From Halobacterium zhouii (GTDB taxonomy: Archaea > Halobacteriota > Halobacteria > Halobacteriales > Halobacteriaceae), in NCBI RefSeq assembly GCF_021249405.1, contig NZ_CP089593.1:1116001-1180000 (forward strand): DNA of 64,000 bases. The letters are read 5' to 3'. The notes under the pieces were generated by a model. It made no database searches. It saw only the letters and a list, made by a program, of their open reading frames with translations, and was not told where the DNA came from. Below are positions 18,718 to 26,490 of this stretch, piece after piece. Position 1 is the first letter of the stretch; each line of letters opens with the position of its first letter. The position numbers and the translations under genes were made by a program.

Positions 18718-19698
18718 ATGAGCTGGTACGCGGTTCGCGCGCTCGACGAAGCGCTCTCGGAGACGCGCTCGATGCTGTTGCCCTTCGACCTCGGCGTGTG
18801 GGTTCGACTGGCGTTCATCTCGTTGTTCGCGGGGCTGAGTACGCCCCAGGTACCGTCGATGAACTGGAGTTTCGGGCCGACCGACTTCGACGGGGCGGGC
18901 CCGGGAGCGTTCGACCCGGGAGCAGGTGGCGTGATGGCCGGAGAATCTGCGCTGGTCGCCGCGGTGTTGCTGTTCGTCGCCGCTGTGGTCGTCGTCGGAG
19001 TCCTGTTTCTGCTCGTCGGCGCGGTGATGGAGTTCGTGCTCGTGAGCGTGCTTCGCTCGCGGGCCGTGCGGATTCTGCGTCCGTTCCGGGCGCAGGTCTG
19101 GAACGGCGTCCGGCTGTTCGGTTTCCGTGTTGTGGTCGGCGTCGTCGGCCTCGTGGCGTTCGCCACGGTCGCGGTGCCCGCCGCGCTCGCGGCCGTCACG
19201 GCGACCCCGCTCTGGCTGCTCGCACTCGTCGTGACCATCCCGCTGCTGGTGGTGGTCGCCGTGCTCGCCGCTCTCGCCCTCGAGTTCACGACGGCGTTCG
19301 TCGTTCCCCTGATGGACGAACACGACGACGGCGTGTTCGCCGGCTGGCGGCGGCTGTGGCCGACGCTGCGCGCGGAGTGGAAGCAGTTCGGCGTGTACGT
19401 CCTCGTGAAGGTGGTGTTACTCGTCGGTGCCGGCTTCGTCACCGGACTCGCGGTTGCCATCGTGGCCGTCCCGCTCGTGTTGCTCGTCGGAGCCGTCGGC
19501 TATCTGGGTTCGCTGGCGGTGCCGAACGTCGCCGCGCCCGTCGTCGTCGCACTCGTGGCCGCCACGGTCGTCGCGCTGGTCGCGCTCGCCGCGGTGAGCG
19601 TCCCGATCATGACGTTCCTCCGCTATCACTCGCTGTGCACGCTCGCGTCGTCCCCGGCCGAGTTCGACCTCCGCCAGGTTGGGACCGACGCGGAGTAG
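18718..19698 (+). CDS. Haloarchaeal multispanning membrane protein (DUF7544-like)
   Basis: A 326-residue protein with about six strongly hydrophobic segments. The first is near residue 30, the next after the Gly/Pro-rich loop PGAFDPGAGG, and the last near residue 285. The N-terminus MSWYAVRALDEALSETRSML is amphipathic and cytoplasmic in style. The whole is a plain polytopic protein with no transporter signature. It is 66 bases downstream of the subtilase, in the same direction but with its own TATA-like GTTTTATCG. Function unknown. Confidence 0.75.
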   Translation: MSWYAVRALDEALSETRSMLLPFDLGVWVRLAFISLFAGLSTPQVPSMNWSFGPTDFDGAGPGAFDPGAGGVMAGESALVAAVLLFVAAVVVVGVLFLLVGAVMEFVLVSVLRSRAVRILRPFRAQVWNGVRLFGFRVVVGVVGLVAFATVAVPAALAAVTATPLWLLALVVTIPLLVVVAVLAALALEFTTAFVVPLMDEHDDGVFAGWRRLWPTLRAEWKQFGVYVLVKVVLLVGAGFVTGLAVAIVAVPLVLLVGAVGYLGSLAVPNVAAPVVVALVAATVVALVALAAVSVPIMTFLRYHSLCTLASSPAEFDLRQVGTDAE

Positions 19699-19977
19699 TC
19701 CGGGTAGTCGGTCGGTTTTCCGCTCCGGAACGCGAACGCCACACCGTGACGAAAGCCCGCGAGGACGGGACCCGCCCACTCGCCGAGGAAGTCCACGAAC
19801 TGGCCCCCCGAGAAGCGACGAGTGCAGCAGAGGGCAGCGGTGGGCAGCAGATGGCAGCGAACTCTGCACTTCGGAACGCTCTCGAATCGCACTCGGAGCG
19901 GCAGTTTCTGGTATCGAAACTCGTCGTTTCTTGCTCGAAACGATAAGTCACAGCCCCGTGACGTATTGGGTAGAATC

Positions 19978-20604
19978 ATGAGCGACGAGAAGAAACACGA
20001 ACGAGGCAGCGTGAAACCTGGCGACACGTCCGAGCGCGTCGGGATGAAGATTATCAGCGAGCGCGGTGGTGACCCCGAGGAGATCCGGGAGAAACTCATC
20101 GACGCCATCGGCGCGGAGTTCTCCACGTACTACCACTACACGAACCTCCGAACCCACCTCGCGGGCCACGAGGACTACAAGGAGATCGCGGAGGACGCCC
20201 GCCTCGAGGACCGCGCACACTTCGAACTCGCGATGCCGCGCGTCTACGAACTCGGCGGGATGATTCCACGGGAACTCAGCGACTTCATGGACCGCGCGTC
20301 CTGCGCGCATCCATACCTCCCTGAGGACCCGACCGCGGAGAACATCCTCGAGGTGCTCCTCGAAGCCGAGCGGTGTGCCATCCGCACGTGGGCGGAGATG
20401 TGTGATCTCACTCAAGGCGTCGACCCCCGAACGTACGACATGGCCCAGCGGATCCTCCAGGAGGAGATCGACCACGAGGCGTGGTTCGTCGAACTCCTCT
20501 CGATGGAACGCGACGGCGAGGTCAATCCCGCCGGCCACTTCGTCCGCGACGAACCCGGGGACGCACCCCTCTCGACGAACAACCGGTTCAACCGGTCCGC
20601 GTAG
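19978..20604 (+). CDS. Ferritin-like Dps-family (DPSL) protein
   Basis: A 208-residue four-helix ferritin-like protein. Metal ligands are visible as Glu in [19 protein letters not shown] and H in [13 protein letters not shown], and again in [15 protein letters not shown] and [15 protein letters not shown]. The cysteines in RASCAHPY and in [12 protein letters not shown] resemble the thiol pair of archaeal Dps-like proteins. The family oxidises ferrous iron with peroxide and stores ferric iron, protecting DNA. ATG 19978 starts [21 protein letters not shown] short palindrome, GTCAC-N6-GTGAC, lies at 19947-19962 upstream and could be a regulator site. Confidence 0.85.
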   Translation: MSDEKKHERGSVKPGDTSERVGMKIISERGGDPEEIREKLIDAIGAEFSTYYHYTNLRTHLAGHEDYKEIAEDARLEDRAHFELAMPRVYELGGMIPRELSDFMDRASCAHPYLPEDPTAENILEVLLEAERCAIRTWAEMCDLTQGVDPRTYDMAQRILQEEIDHEAWFVELLSMERDGEVNPAGHFVRDEPGDAPLSTNNRFNRSA

Positions 20605-20800
20605 TCACCCCCTGTTTTTCGCTCTGCGTAGTTCCTCCATTTCCGCTCTGCGCAGCTCCCTGCTTTCCCCTCTGTACCCTGCGTCCCTCGAAGTACACAG
20701 CGCGGACGCCGTCGCGTCGACCCCGATAGCCGTGCGAGAAAGATGGAGGACCCCTGATGGGAGCGACTCTCTTATCCTCCTCGCGGCCGTCTCATCCAGT

Positions 20801-21163
20801 GTGACCACGTACACCGTCACGCTGGACATCCCCGCGGACGCGGGCATCGAACAGGCCGGCGAGACCGTGACGGTCGAGGTCGACGAGGACGAGTACGTCC
20901 TCTGGGCGGCCCGCGAAGCGGGCGTGTGGCTGCCAGCAGACTGCCAGCAGGGGTGGTGTTGTACGTGTGCGGCCAAGCGCCTCGACGGAGTCCTCGACCA
21001 CTCGGACGCCCGGCGATACTACGACGTCGACGCGGCGGCCGACTTCGTCCTGCCGTGTCGCGCGACACCCGACTCCGACTGTCACCTCCGTGCCTTCCAG
21101 TACGAGGAGATGCTCGACCACCGCGCCGACCACGACCTGCCGCCGGGAAACTCGAAGCGCTGA
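20801..21163 (+). CDS. 2Fe-2S plant-type ferredoxin
   Basis: A 120-residue [2Fe-2S] ferredoxin. The cluster ligands are the CX4CX2C of ADCQQGWCCTCAAKRLDG plus a fourth Cys in FVLPCRATP. An extra Cys lies beside the second ligand. The N-terminal beta sheet begins TTYTVTLDIP. The start is GTG at 20801, set by a TATA-like CTCTTATCC about 28 bases upstream. It carries electrons for oxidoreductases. Haloarchaeal genomes have several, and this short form lacks the acidic N-terminal insertion of the major 129-residue halobacterial ferredoxin. Confidence 0.85.
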   Translation: MTTYTVTLDIPADAGIEQAGETVTVEVDEDEYVLWAAREAGVWLPADCQQGWCCTCAAKRLDGVLDHSDARRYYDVDAAADFVLPCRATPDSDCHLRAFQYEEMLDHRADHDLPPGNSKR

Positions 21164-21232
21164 CAGACGATTCTGCCGGTGGATGGCCCCGAGACCGCTA
21201 CCCTCAACACGTCGCCCGCTGTACGCAGTGAC

Positions 21233-22366
21233 ATGTTTCCGCGTCTGGAGTACCTCGAGTGGATCTCTGGTCGCCCGGAGGTCGCCATGCACGACCTCGG
21301 GTCGAGTGACCTTCGCGGCGACCGCGACCACGAACCCGAGGCCGTCCCGGACCCGCTGGTGGGTCTCGAGGACCCGCCAGTCGGCGCGTCCCTGGAGATG
21401 CAACTCGCCGCGGAGTACGGCGTCGACCCCGACCAGGTGCTGTTGACCCCTGGCGCGTCGACCGCGAACTTCGTCGCGGCGGCCGCCGCGCTCGACGCCG
21501 AACTCGAGGAAGGAGGGCCGTCGATGGATGACGACGACGCGGACACGCGGGACCCTCGCGTACTCGTCGAGAAACCGGCGTACGAACCGCTCGTGGAGAC
21601 GCCGCGCGCGCTCGGCGGGAACGTCGACCGGTTCCTGCGCGAGGACGACTACCGGTTGAACCCCGAGCGCGCAGCGAACGCGACGGTCGAGAACACGCGA
21701 CTCGTCGCCGCCACGAACCGCCACAACCCCAGCGGTGTGCGCTCGGACCGCGACACGCTCCTCGAGCTCGCCGACGTCGCCGCGGACTGCGACGCACGAC
21801 TACTCGTCGACGAGGTGTACGCCCCCTACGGTTCGACTCCCGACGAAAGCGAGTCGACTGCGTTCGGCGCGCCGACCGTCGCGGACGTCGAGAATACCGT
21901 CGTCACGAGTTCGCTCACGAAGTTCTTCGGCCTCGGCGATCTGCGCGTCGGTTGGCTCGTCGCCGACGCGGAGTTCGTTTCGCGGGCGCGCTCGGTCGCC
22001 CACCACATCCCCGGGTTCGCAGGCACCAGCCGCGCGCTCGGGATGCGGGCGCTCCACAACAAGGACACACTCGTGGAACGCTCGCGGGACCTGGCCGCCG
22101 AGAACTCGGCGGCGCTCGACGCGTTTCTCGACGCCCGCGACGACGTCGATGGATTCGTTCCGGAGGGAAGCACGTTCGCGTTCCTCGACCCCGAGAACGT
22201 GGACGGCGACGAACTCGCGGCGGCCGCGTGGGACGAGGGTGTGCTCGTCGTCCCCGGCCGCTTCTTCGACGACCCCGAGCGCGTGCGGGTGAGCCTCGGC
22301 CGGACCCCGGAGTCGAGCACTGCCGCGCTCGACGCCCTCGGCGTCGTACTGGACAGCTTTCGGTAG
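21233..22366 (+). CDS. PLP-dependent class I/II aminotransferase
   Basis: A 377-residue fold-type I aminotransferase. GASTANFVAAAAALD matches the cofactor-phosphate loop, AATNRHNPSGV the substrate-binding NPTG-like motif, LLVDEVYAPYG the PLP-ring Asp/Tyr region, and TSSLTKFFGLGDLRVGWL the Schiff-base Lys. ATG 21233 (MFPRLEYLEWISGRPEVAMH) fits the family's start. The N-terminal MHDLGSSDLR region resembles amino-acid aminotransferases of unknown specificity in haloarchaea. Amino-acid substrate is not determinable from sequence alone. Confidence 0.88.
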   Translation: MFPRLEYLEWISGRPEVAMHDLGSSDLRGDRDHEPEAVPDPLVGLEDPPVGASLEMQLAAEYGVDPDQVLLTPGASTANFVAAAAALDAELEEGGPSMDDDDADTRDPRVLVEKPAYEPLVETPRALGGNVDRFLREDDYRLNPERAANATVENTRLVAATNRHNPSGVRSDRDTLLELADVAADCDARLLVDEVYAPYGSTPDESESTAFGAPTVADVENTVVTSSLTKFFGLGDLRVGWLVADAEFVSRARSVAHHIPGFAGTSRALGMRALHNKDTLVERSRDLAAENSAALDAFLDARDDVDGFVPEGSTFAFLDPENVDGDELAAAAWDEGVLVVPGRFFDDPERVRVSLGRTPESSTAALDALGVVLDSFR

Positions 22367-22445
22367 GTCAGTGCGCTCACAGCGGCGTGCGGCCGTCCGA
22401 CGCGAGCCAACAATCGTTAAGGCCCCCCGTTCCCTGCTACGGGAC

Positions 22446-22736
22446 ATGGACTCCGAAGCAGACGAAATCACCTCGCTCGTCGGCCGCGAGGTCTACTCGA
22501 ACAACGGCGTCTTCGTGGGGGAAGTCGAGGACGTTCGACTCGACCTGGACGCCGAAGTCGTCAACGGACTCGCGCTCTCGGAACTCAACGCGCAACTGTT
22601 CCAGGACGCCGCGACCGGCACCAAGGGCGTCATCATCCCGTACCGCTGGGTTCGTGCGGTCGGCGACGTCGTCCTCATCAACGACGTCGTCGAGCGCTAC
22701 GAGACGCCGAACGCCGAGGAAGAGGCCGCGGTCTAG
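22446..22736 (+). CDS. Small PRC-barrel protein, CdpB-like cell-division factor
   Basis: A 96-residue single PRC-barrel domain (EITSLVGREVYSNNGVFVGE to GDVVLINDVVERY). Proteins of this size and sequence in Haloferax include CdpB1 and CdpB2, which join the SepF/FtsZ division machinery. The assignment here is by family resemblance from memory. ATG 22446 follows a TATA-like CGTTAAGG by about 30 bases. Its TAG overlaps the stop of the convergent phosphatase gene in the palindrome CTAG. It neighbours a DHH/TrkA-N protein. An RNA-maturation role, as for other PRC proteins, is the main alternative. Confidence 0.8.
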   Translation: MDSEADEITSLVGREVYSNNGVFVGEVEDVRLDLDAEVVNGLALSELNAQLFQDAATGTKGVIIPYRWVRAVGDVVLINDVVERYETPNAEEEAAV

Positions 22737-23266
22737 TTCTCCGGCCCGTCTCGTACTGCCAGGTTCTCTGCGTCGAGCAGTCGCCGCGTCGACGGTCCCG
22801 ACTCGGCGGCCACGTACAGAACACCCTGTTCGTGGAGTGCCGGATGCGGAATCGCGTGCGGTCGCGCGTCCTGCACGAGGCAGAGCGCGTTCACGAACGC
22901 GAGTGCCTCTTCTACGGCAACTGTGGTCGCCGCGACCGCGCTGCTGCGAGATACGCCCGCCTTGCAGTGAATCAGCACCGACCCGTCGCGTCGATACAAC
23001 TGTCGCGCCGTGTCGACGGCGTTCGCGAAGGCACGCCAGTCGTTCTCCGCGTCGTCGGTCAGCGGGCAGTGGTGGGTCGTCGCCAGTTCCACGGATCGCG
23101 TCAGTGACACCACGTGGTCGAACGACTGGCCGCGGTTGTCTGGACGCGCCGCGTGGGCGTTCCCGAGGTAGAGGTCTCGGTCACCGAGACGCCGAACGAC
23201 GGGCTGGTCGGCGGCGTATCCGAACGGGCGAACGAACAGGTCTGGTTCGGTCGAGTCACGACTCAT
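22733..23266 (-). CDS. Dual-specificity-type protein phosphatase
   Basis: A 177-residue cysteine phosphatase. The P-loop VLIHCKAGVSRSSAVAAT carries the HCx5R signature, and PLTDDAENDW supplies a candidate general-acid Asp. ATG 23266 (MSRDSTEPDLFVRPFGYAAD) is the first start giving the domain. The C-terminus lacks any second domain. It dephosphorylates phospho-Tyr/Ser or small phospho-compounds in related proteins; the target here is unknown. The gene converges on the CdpB-like gene and follows the DHH gene on the same strand. Confidence 0.85.
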   Translation of the reverse strand: MSRDSTEPDLFVRPFGYAADQPVVRRLGDRDLYLGNAHAARPDNRGQSFDHVVSLTRSVELATTHHCPLTDDAENDWRAFANAVDTARQLYRRDGSVLIHCKAGVSRSSAVAATTVAVEEALAFVNALCLVQDARPHAIPHPALHEQGVLYVAAESGPSTRRLLDAENLAVRDGPEN

Positions 23267-23309
23267 CGACCGCGACCGAGTCGGCTGGCGCGGGCGTGCG
23301 GGGGTCTCG

Positions 23310-24734
23310 TTAGCTCCCGTTGCTTCCGCTCTCGGACTCGACACCCATCGCGCCGAACAGCTTCCGCGTGACCGCTTCGCCCGTGAGCGAGAGCAGCGTG
23401 TCGCGGTTCTCCTCCGTGGTCTCGATGCCCGTGAAGATGCCCAAGGGGATCTCCGCGCTCGCCTGCGTGGAGTGGCCCGCGGACTCACCGATGTCCTCGA
23501 AGGCGTCCTCCAGTACGCGCCCGATATTCAGCCGGATGTCCTTCGAGCGCGCCGCCAGATAGATGGTGTTGTCCACGATGCCGAACACCGCTGTCGTCGT
23601 GATTCCTTCGAGGTTCAGAAGTTGAGAAGCGGCCTGCGCGAGCGCGTCCCGCTCGCGGATGAACCCCGCGTTCGAGACCAGGTGGCTGCCCTGGACCTCG
23701 CGGCTCGTGATGGCCTCCGCGAGCACGTCCAGGGTCTCCGGACTCATGTTCGGTGATTCGACCTGTTCGAGGGTGTCGTGGTCCGCGAACGGGTAGAGGT
23801 ACGCCGCCGCCGTGAGGTCCGCCGGTGTGGTGTCCCGGCGGAAATCCAGGGTTTCCGCGCGGATGCCGTAGAGGAGAGCGGTCGCGACCTCCTGGCTCAC
23901 GGAGAGGTTGAACTCCTGGATGTACTTCGTGAGGATGGTGGAGGTTGCGGAGACGTTGGGGCGGACGTCCGCGAACTCCGCGTCGACGTCCACCTCGGCG
24001 TCGTAGTGGTCGATGAAGATGTCGATGTCGTGGTCGACGTCGACCTCGCCGGCCTTCGCCGGGTCGACGAGCGCGACCGTGTCGTAGTCGTCGATGTCCA
24101 CCGAGTCGTACGCGGTGAGGTCGATCTCCAGGAGGTTCACGAACGCACGATTCTCCTGGTGGCCGATGTCACCGAAGTAGAGGATGTCCGCGCTCACGTC
24201 GAGGTGGTTCGCGATAGCCTGCAGCGCTGCCGCGGCAGCGATGGAGTCCGGGTCCGGGTTGTCGTGCGTGACGATGGCCATCCGCTCCTCGGTGCCCTCG
24301 ATGACGTCCGATAGCTGCTGTGCCTTGTACTCGAGTTCCCCCGACTCGAGGGCGTGCAGGGCCGCGTCCGAGATGACCGAGGATGGATTGATGACGACGT
24401 CGGCACCCAGGTCCGTGAGTTCGTCGCTCGTTACCGGGTCCCGAGCGCGCACGACGAGGAACTGCTCGTCGTTGCGCTTCCGGATGTTCGAGACCGCGGC
24501 TTCGTTGGCCTCGACGTCCGAGGCCATCACCAGAACGACGTCGCGGTCCTCGACGAGTCCGGCGACCTCCTCGTCCCGGATGTCCGCGACCTGCGCGTTC
24601 AGGTCCTGGTCGCGGAGCGCTTCGACGCGGGCCTCGTCGCGGTCCACGATGAGTACGTCCTTCCCCCGCTCGACCAACTCCTCGGCGACGGCGTGGCCGA
24701 CGCTCCCGCAGCCAAGGATGGCGTACGTAGACAT
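23310..24734 (-). CDS. TrkA-N plus DHH/DHHA1 phosphoesterase (RecJ/NrnA-like)
   Basis: A 474-residue fusion. Residues 1-135 form a TrkA-N Rossmann domain (AILGCGSVGHAVAEELVERG) that binds a nucleotide. From about 145 comes a DHH phosphoesterase: THDNPDPDSIAAAAALQ, DTVALVDPAK, and the DHH-equivalent IFIDHYDAEV. A DHHA1 C-terminal domain ends with a GESAGHSTQASAEIP region. Such haloarchaeal proteins may degrade oligonucleotides or cyclic dinucleotides. ATG 24734 is preferred; an ATG nine codons upstream is possible. The usual strict DHH triplet reads DHY here, which is worth noting for activity. Confidence 0.85.
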   Translation of the reverse strand: MSTYAILGCGSVGHAVAEELVERGKDVLIVDRDEARVEALRDQDLNAQVADIRDEEVAGLVEDRDVVLVMASDVEANEAAVSNIRKRNDEQFLVVRARDPVTSDELTDLGADVVINPSSVISDAALHALESGELEYKAQQLSDVIEGTEERMAIVTHDNPDPDSIAAAAALQAIANHLDVSADILYFGDIGHQENRAFVNLLEIDLTAYDSVDIDDYDTVALVDPAKAGEVDVDHDIDIFIDHYDAEVDVDAEFADVRPNVSATSTILTKYIQEFNLSVSQEVATALLYGIRAETLDFRRDTTPADLTAAAYLYPFADHDTLEQVESPNMSPETLDVLAEAITSREVQGSHLVSNAGFIRERDALAQAASQLLNLEGITTTAVFGIVDNTIYLAARSKDIRLNIGRVLEDAFEDIGESAGHSTQASAEIPLGIFTGIETTEENRDTLLSLTGEAVTRKLFGAMGVESESGSNGS

Positions 24735-24809
24735 CGAGGAGATGGTAGCCCGACTGCTCATGATATCGCGAGATACCGCCGGCCGTTACTTAATCCTCCC
24801 GACCTGCGG

Positions 24810-25712
24810 TCAGTCGTACGTCAGCGTCATGCCGTCGTCGAAGCGCAGATCGCCGCCGTTGAGATGACTGCCGAGTTCCGAGAACCCGAGCACGAAGAGG
24901 TTCGCGACATCCACGGGTTCCATCAGTTCACTCGCACGCGCCTGCCCGAGCATCACGTCCTCGACGACCTCTTGTTCGGTGATTCCGCGCTCTGCGGCGG
25001 TGTCGGGGATCTGGTCGACGACCAGCGGCGTCTTCACGTATCCCGTCGAAACCGAGAACCCACGCACGTCGCCGTCCTCAGAACGCTCCGCGTTCTGATG
25101 GGCTGCGGAAGACGACGAAGTCGTCTTCCGAACGTCACCCTCTGCCGCAATTGACTGCGTGAGGCCGCGCAACGCGAACTTCGCGACGTTGTACGCAACC
25201 TTGTCCGACGTGACGTAGTGGCCGTGCACGGACGCCATGTTCCCGATTGCGCCGCTCCCCGACTCCCGAATGTGCGGCAGCGCGTGCTTCGAGACGAGCA
25301 CGGGCGCGCGAACCATCACGTCCTGCATCGTGTCGTAGACGTCCATCGGGAACTGCGAGAGCGGCGCGACGTGCTGGAGTCCCGCGATGTTTGCGACGAA
25401 CCGCAGGTCGCCGAATTCCGCCGCCGCCTCGACGGCCGCTATCACGTCCTCGTCGTCGGTCAGATCGGCTTCCACGACGCGCACGTCGCCGTCTGCGTCG
25501 AGGTCCGCTGCCGTCTCAGCCGTCTCGACCAGTCCGTCCTCGTCTACGTCCACGCCCGCGACCGTCACACCGTTTACCGCGAGCGCCACGGCCGTCGCTC
25601 GACCGATTCCAGACGCAGCACCCGTCACGAGCGCCACGCTCTCCGATACGAACCGGTCGTCGTCGACAATCTGGACGTCGTCTCGCTCGAGTGTCGGGGG
25701 CTCGACTGACAT
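24810..25712 (-). CDS. Short-chain dehydrogenase, 3-hydroxybutyrate-dehydrogenase-like, with in-frame insertion
   Basis: A 300-residue SDR. The NAD(P) motif VTGAASGIGRATAVAL, the NNAG-like ANIAGLQHV, catalytic Ser in GNMASVHGHY and YxxxK in VAYNVAKFALRG are present. The C-terminal STGYVKTPLVVDQIPDTAAE and GITEQEVVEDVMLG match D-3-hydroxybutyrate dehydrogenases. Between the last helix and STGYVKTPL sits an unusual stretch of about 20 residues (VRKTTSSSSAAHQNAERSED), encoded by two DNA palindromes, that the family lacks. The insertion keeps the frame and falls in a surface loop, so the enzyme may still work. Confidence 0.85.
   Translation of the reverse strand: MSVEPPTLERDDVQIVDDDRFVSESVALVTGAASGIGRATAVALAVNGVTVAGVDVDEDGLVETAETAADLDADGDVRVVEADLTDDEDVIAAVEAAAEFGDLRFVANIAGLQHVAPLSQFPMDVYDTMQDVMVRAPVLVSKHALPHIRESGSGAIGNMASVHGHYVTSDKVAYNVAKFALRGLTQSIAAEGDVRKTTSSSSAAHQNAERSEDGDVRGFSVSTGYVKTPLVVDQIPDTAAERGITEQEVVEDVMLGQARASELMEPVDVANLFVLGFSELGSHLNGGDLRFDDGMTLTYD
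25073..25133. repeat. Palindromic miniature insertion inside the SDR gene
   Basis: Two perfect inverted repeats sit back to back. TCAGAACG-N5-CGTTCTGA lies at 25078-25098 and GGAAGACGAC-GAA-GTCGTCTTCC at 25107-25129. On the coding strand they are flanked by imperfect copies of a GGNGACGTNCG sequence (protein GDVR on both sides), like a small target duplication. The length keeps the reading frame. Haloarchaeal genomes carry dispersed short palindromes of this type; I identify this one by structure only. Confidence 0.65.
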
Positions 25713-25810
25713 GTGCGCCCGTTCACAGCACCCCGCCATAAAGCCGCGCCGTGCCCCGTTCTCCGAATCAGAACGTATTTTAGTACCCCCGTGCAACTTT
25801 TCGTTGCGTT

Positions 25811-25884
25811 GGGCCGGTAGCTCAGTTTGGCAGAGCGACGGACTCTTAATCCGTCGGTCGCGTGTTCAAATCGCGCCCGGCCCG
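25811..25884 (+). tRNA. tRNA-Lys (anticodon CTT)
   Basis: The acceptor arms GGGCCGG and CCGGCCC pair perfectly. The D arm is GCTC...GAGC. The anticodon stem ACGGA/TCCGT closes the loop CTCTTAA with anticodon CTT. The T arm is GCGTG-TTCAAAT-CGCGC. Discriminator base is G at 25884. No CCA is encoded and there is no intron. Confidence 0.95.
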
Positions 25885-26043
25885 CTACTCTATTACAACG
25901 ACCGCGGGCGACTGCCGTGTCGCTCGCGTCGTTTTGCGGTCGTGTCGCGGGCAAGCGATTTGAAGCCTATCAGACGCAGCCCGCGAGTGAGCGAAGCGAC
26001 CGAGCAGGAACGTCTGATTTCGGTTCAAATCACGCCCGGCCCG
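25865..26043 (+). repeat. Duplicated 3' end of tRNA-Lys (attachment-site-like)
   Basis: TTCAAATCGCGCCCGGCCCG ends the tRNA at 25865-25884. A copy with one mismatch lies at 26024-26043, 159 bases downstream. Integrases often use tRNA 3' ends and leave such a repeat at the far end. The segment between holds no gene, so it would be a decayed remnant or an unused site. Confidence 0.6.
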
Positions 26044-26264
26044 TTGTACCTTTTTGCTGCGCTCGCGGCCTGCGGCCGCTCGCTGGCAAAAAGCTACGCT
26101 AAAAAGCGCTCCTCGTTCCTGCCGCTCGCTTCGCTCGCGTTAGTCACTCGTCGGCCCGCTCGCTCACTCCGTTCGCTCGCGGTGAGTACCGTAGCAGTGC
26201 AACACAGCACTGCAACCGCGCTACTCGGTCGTGGTCGCCGGCTAGCACAATATTATTCCTGGCG
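25885..26264. other. Gene-free region after tRNA-Lys
   Basis: These 380 bases contain no supported gene. They hold the tRNA 3'-end copy and several short, shuffled CGCTCGC/GCGAGCG-type inverted motifs (for example near 25980-26010 and 26130-26185), as is common in haloarchaeal insertion-prone spacers. Confidence 0.55.
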
Positions 26265-26441
26265 TTACACGTCAATTCGGCAGCACGCGCCGGTGGCGGC
26301 CTCGGTCTCCTCGAGCCACGCCGAGAGACAGCCGTAGTTGCAGAACGCGCCCTCCCGAGATTCGTTCTCGCCCCGACCCCGGGTGACGAACACAGGGTTG
26401 TAGGGCGTCAGGTCGCTCCCGCAGTACGTACAGTCGGTCAC
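26265..26441 (-). CDS. Small zinc-finger-like protein with three Cys pairs, 58 aa
   Basis: A 58-codon frame from GTG at 26441 to TAA at 26265. It reads (M)TDCTYCGSDLTPYNPVFVT, then a charged turn, FCNYGCLSAWLEET and a final CC near the end. The CxxC...CxxxC pattern is typical of haloarchaeal one-domain zinc-finger microproteins (DUF7576-like), and FCNYGCLSAWL resembles treble-clef FCS/MYM-like fingers. Codon use and hydrophobic pattern look protein-like. It heads in the same direction as guaB, which lies 50 bases upstream in transcription order from the other side of its start. Function unknown; nucleic-acid or protein binding is plausible. Confidence 0.72.
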   Translation of the reverse strand: MTDCTYCGSDLTPYNPVFVTRGRGENESREGAFCNYGCLSAWLEETEAATGACCRIDV

Positions 26442-26490
26442 GACCGGACAGACGGGCCGAGTACGCTAAAAAACGACGGTGAGTCGTTGG

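Noticed and set aside
25900..26200. Repeated GCTCGC/GCGAGC motifs after tRNA-Lys considered as a second RNA gene
   Set aside because: No cloverleaf or other stable fold apart from the copied tRNA 3' end; the motifs are shuffled inverted repeats.
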